19,792 bases of DNA from DSWT01 sp049975385 (GTDB lineage: Bacteria > Chloroflexota > Anaerolineae > B4-G1 > SLSP01), in the NCBI GenBank assembly GCA_049975385.1, contig JBNGDO010000094.1, positions 1-19,792 of the forward strand, written 5' to 3'. Of the stretch, positions 19,738 to 19,792 are shown piece after piece (position 1 is the stretch's first letter; the number at the start of each line of letters is the position of its first letter). Below the pieces are notes generated by a model. It saw nothing but the letters and a program-made list of their open reading frames with translations. It made no database searches and was not told the origin of the DNA. The position numbers and the translations under genes are program-made.

Positions 19738-19792
19738 ATGAAAATCACCGACGTTTCCCTCTTCAAAGTGCGCGGCGCGTACAGCGGGCCGT
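19738..19792 (+). CDS. Start of a possible enolase-superfamily (MR/MLE-type) enzyme
   Basis: Only 18 codons are visible before the window ends: MKITDVSLFKVRGAYSGP. ATG 19738 has a good AAGGAG site (19727-19732). The MKITDV-[x]2-F-x-V opening is typical of mandelate racemase/muconate lactonizing enzyme-like members of the enolase superfamily, which act on sugar acids. With so little sequence this is a weak guess; other families also begin MKIT. The gene starts 13 nt after the word tract. Confidence 0.45.
   Translation, partial: MKITDVSLFKVRGAYSGP

Overview
The window looks like a chromosomal segment of a GC-rich member of the Chloroflexota (Anaerolineae-like). This is inferred from the gene content: a DUF2089 zinc-ribbon protein, a DUF4097-type beta-helix protein with a SHOCT-like tail, paired ABC-2 permeases, TPR/AAA proteins, a Thr/Pro-rich lipoprotein and a long LeuRS with extra domains. 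The many palindromic intergenic repeats fit too. No rRNA, tRNA, CRISPR array, transposase or phage gene was seen.

Layout. 1-1662 (+): two ABC-2 family permeases, the first cut by the window edge; their ATPase is probably upstream. 1695-3351 (-): a second, convergent ABC exporter (ATPase plus permease with overlapping ends). 3558-5948 (+): a consensus promoter, the DUF2089 protein, a DUF4097-like protein and an 85-aa protein. Two copies of an ~81-nt hairpin element sit here, one after the first gene and one after the third. 6120-8067 (+): a helix-turn-helix regulator, then a promoter overlapped by a perfect inverted repeat, a 47-aa protein, a GH130-type glycoside phosphorylase, and a 36-aa peptide with a RiPP/lasso-like leader that has its own promoter and a strong terminator.

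8070-9910: gene-poor. It holds an AT-rich word-repeat island, an ECF-like sigma factor (-), and a frameshifted relic of the 3' end of uvrA (+). 9910-15374 (-): a lipoprotein, a TPR-AAA+ ATPase and two paralogous TPR proteins with C-terminal membrane domains, probably one functional locus. 15492-18858 (+): leuS with its own promoter, a leader hairpin and a terminator. 18887-19792 (+): an AT-rich four-TM protein, a broken HigA-like antitoxin gene, and the first codons of a possible enolase-superfamily enzyme.

A recurring theme is tracts of short 'words' (AGTC, GTAGAC, GATTACC, AATCCCTGATC) repeated imperfectly and then repeated again as their inverse. One lies in frame inside leuS and another ends the broken antitoxin gene. 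The other main leads are the paired RNA-like hairpin elements, the orphan lasso-like peptide, and a self-contained regulator/operator circuit controlling the GH130 operon.
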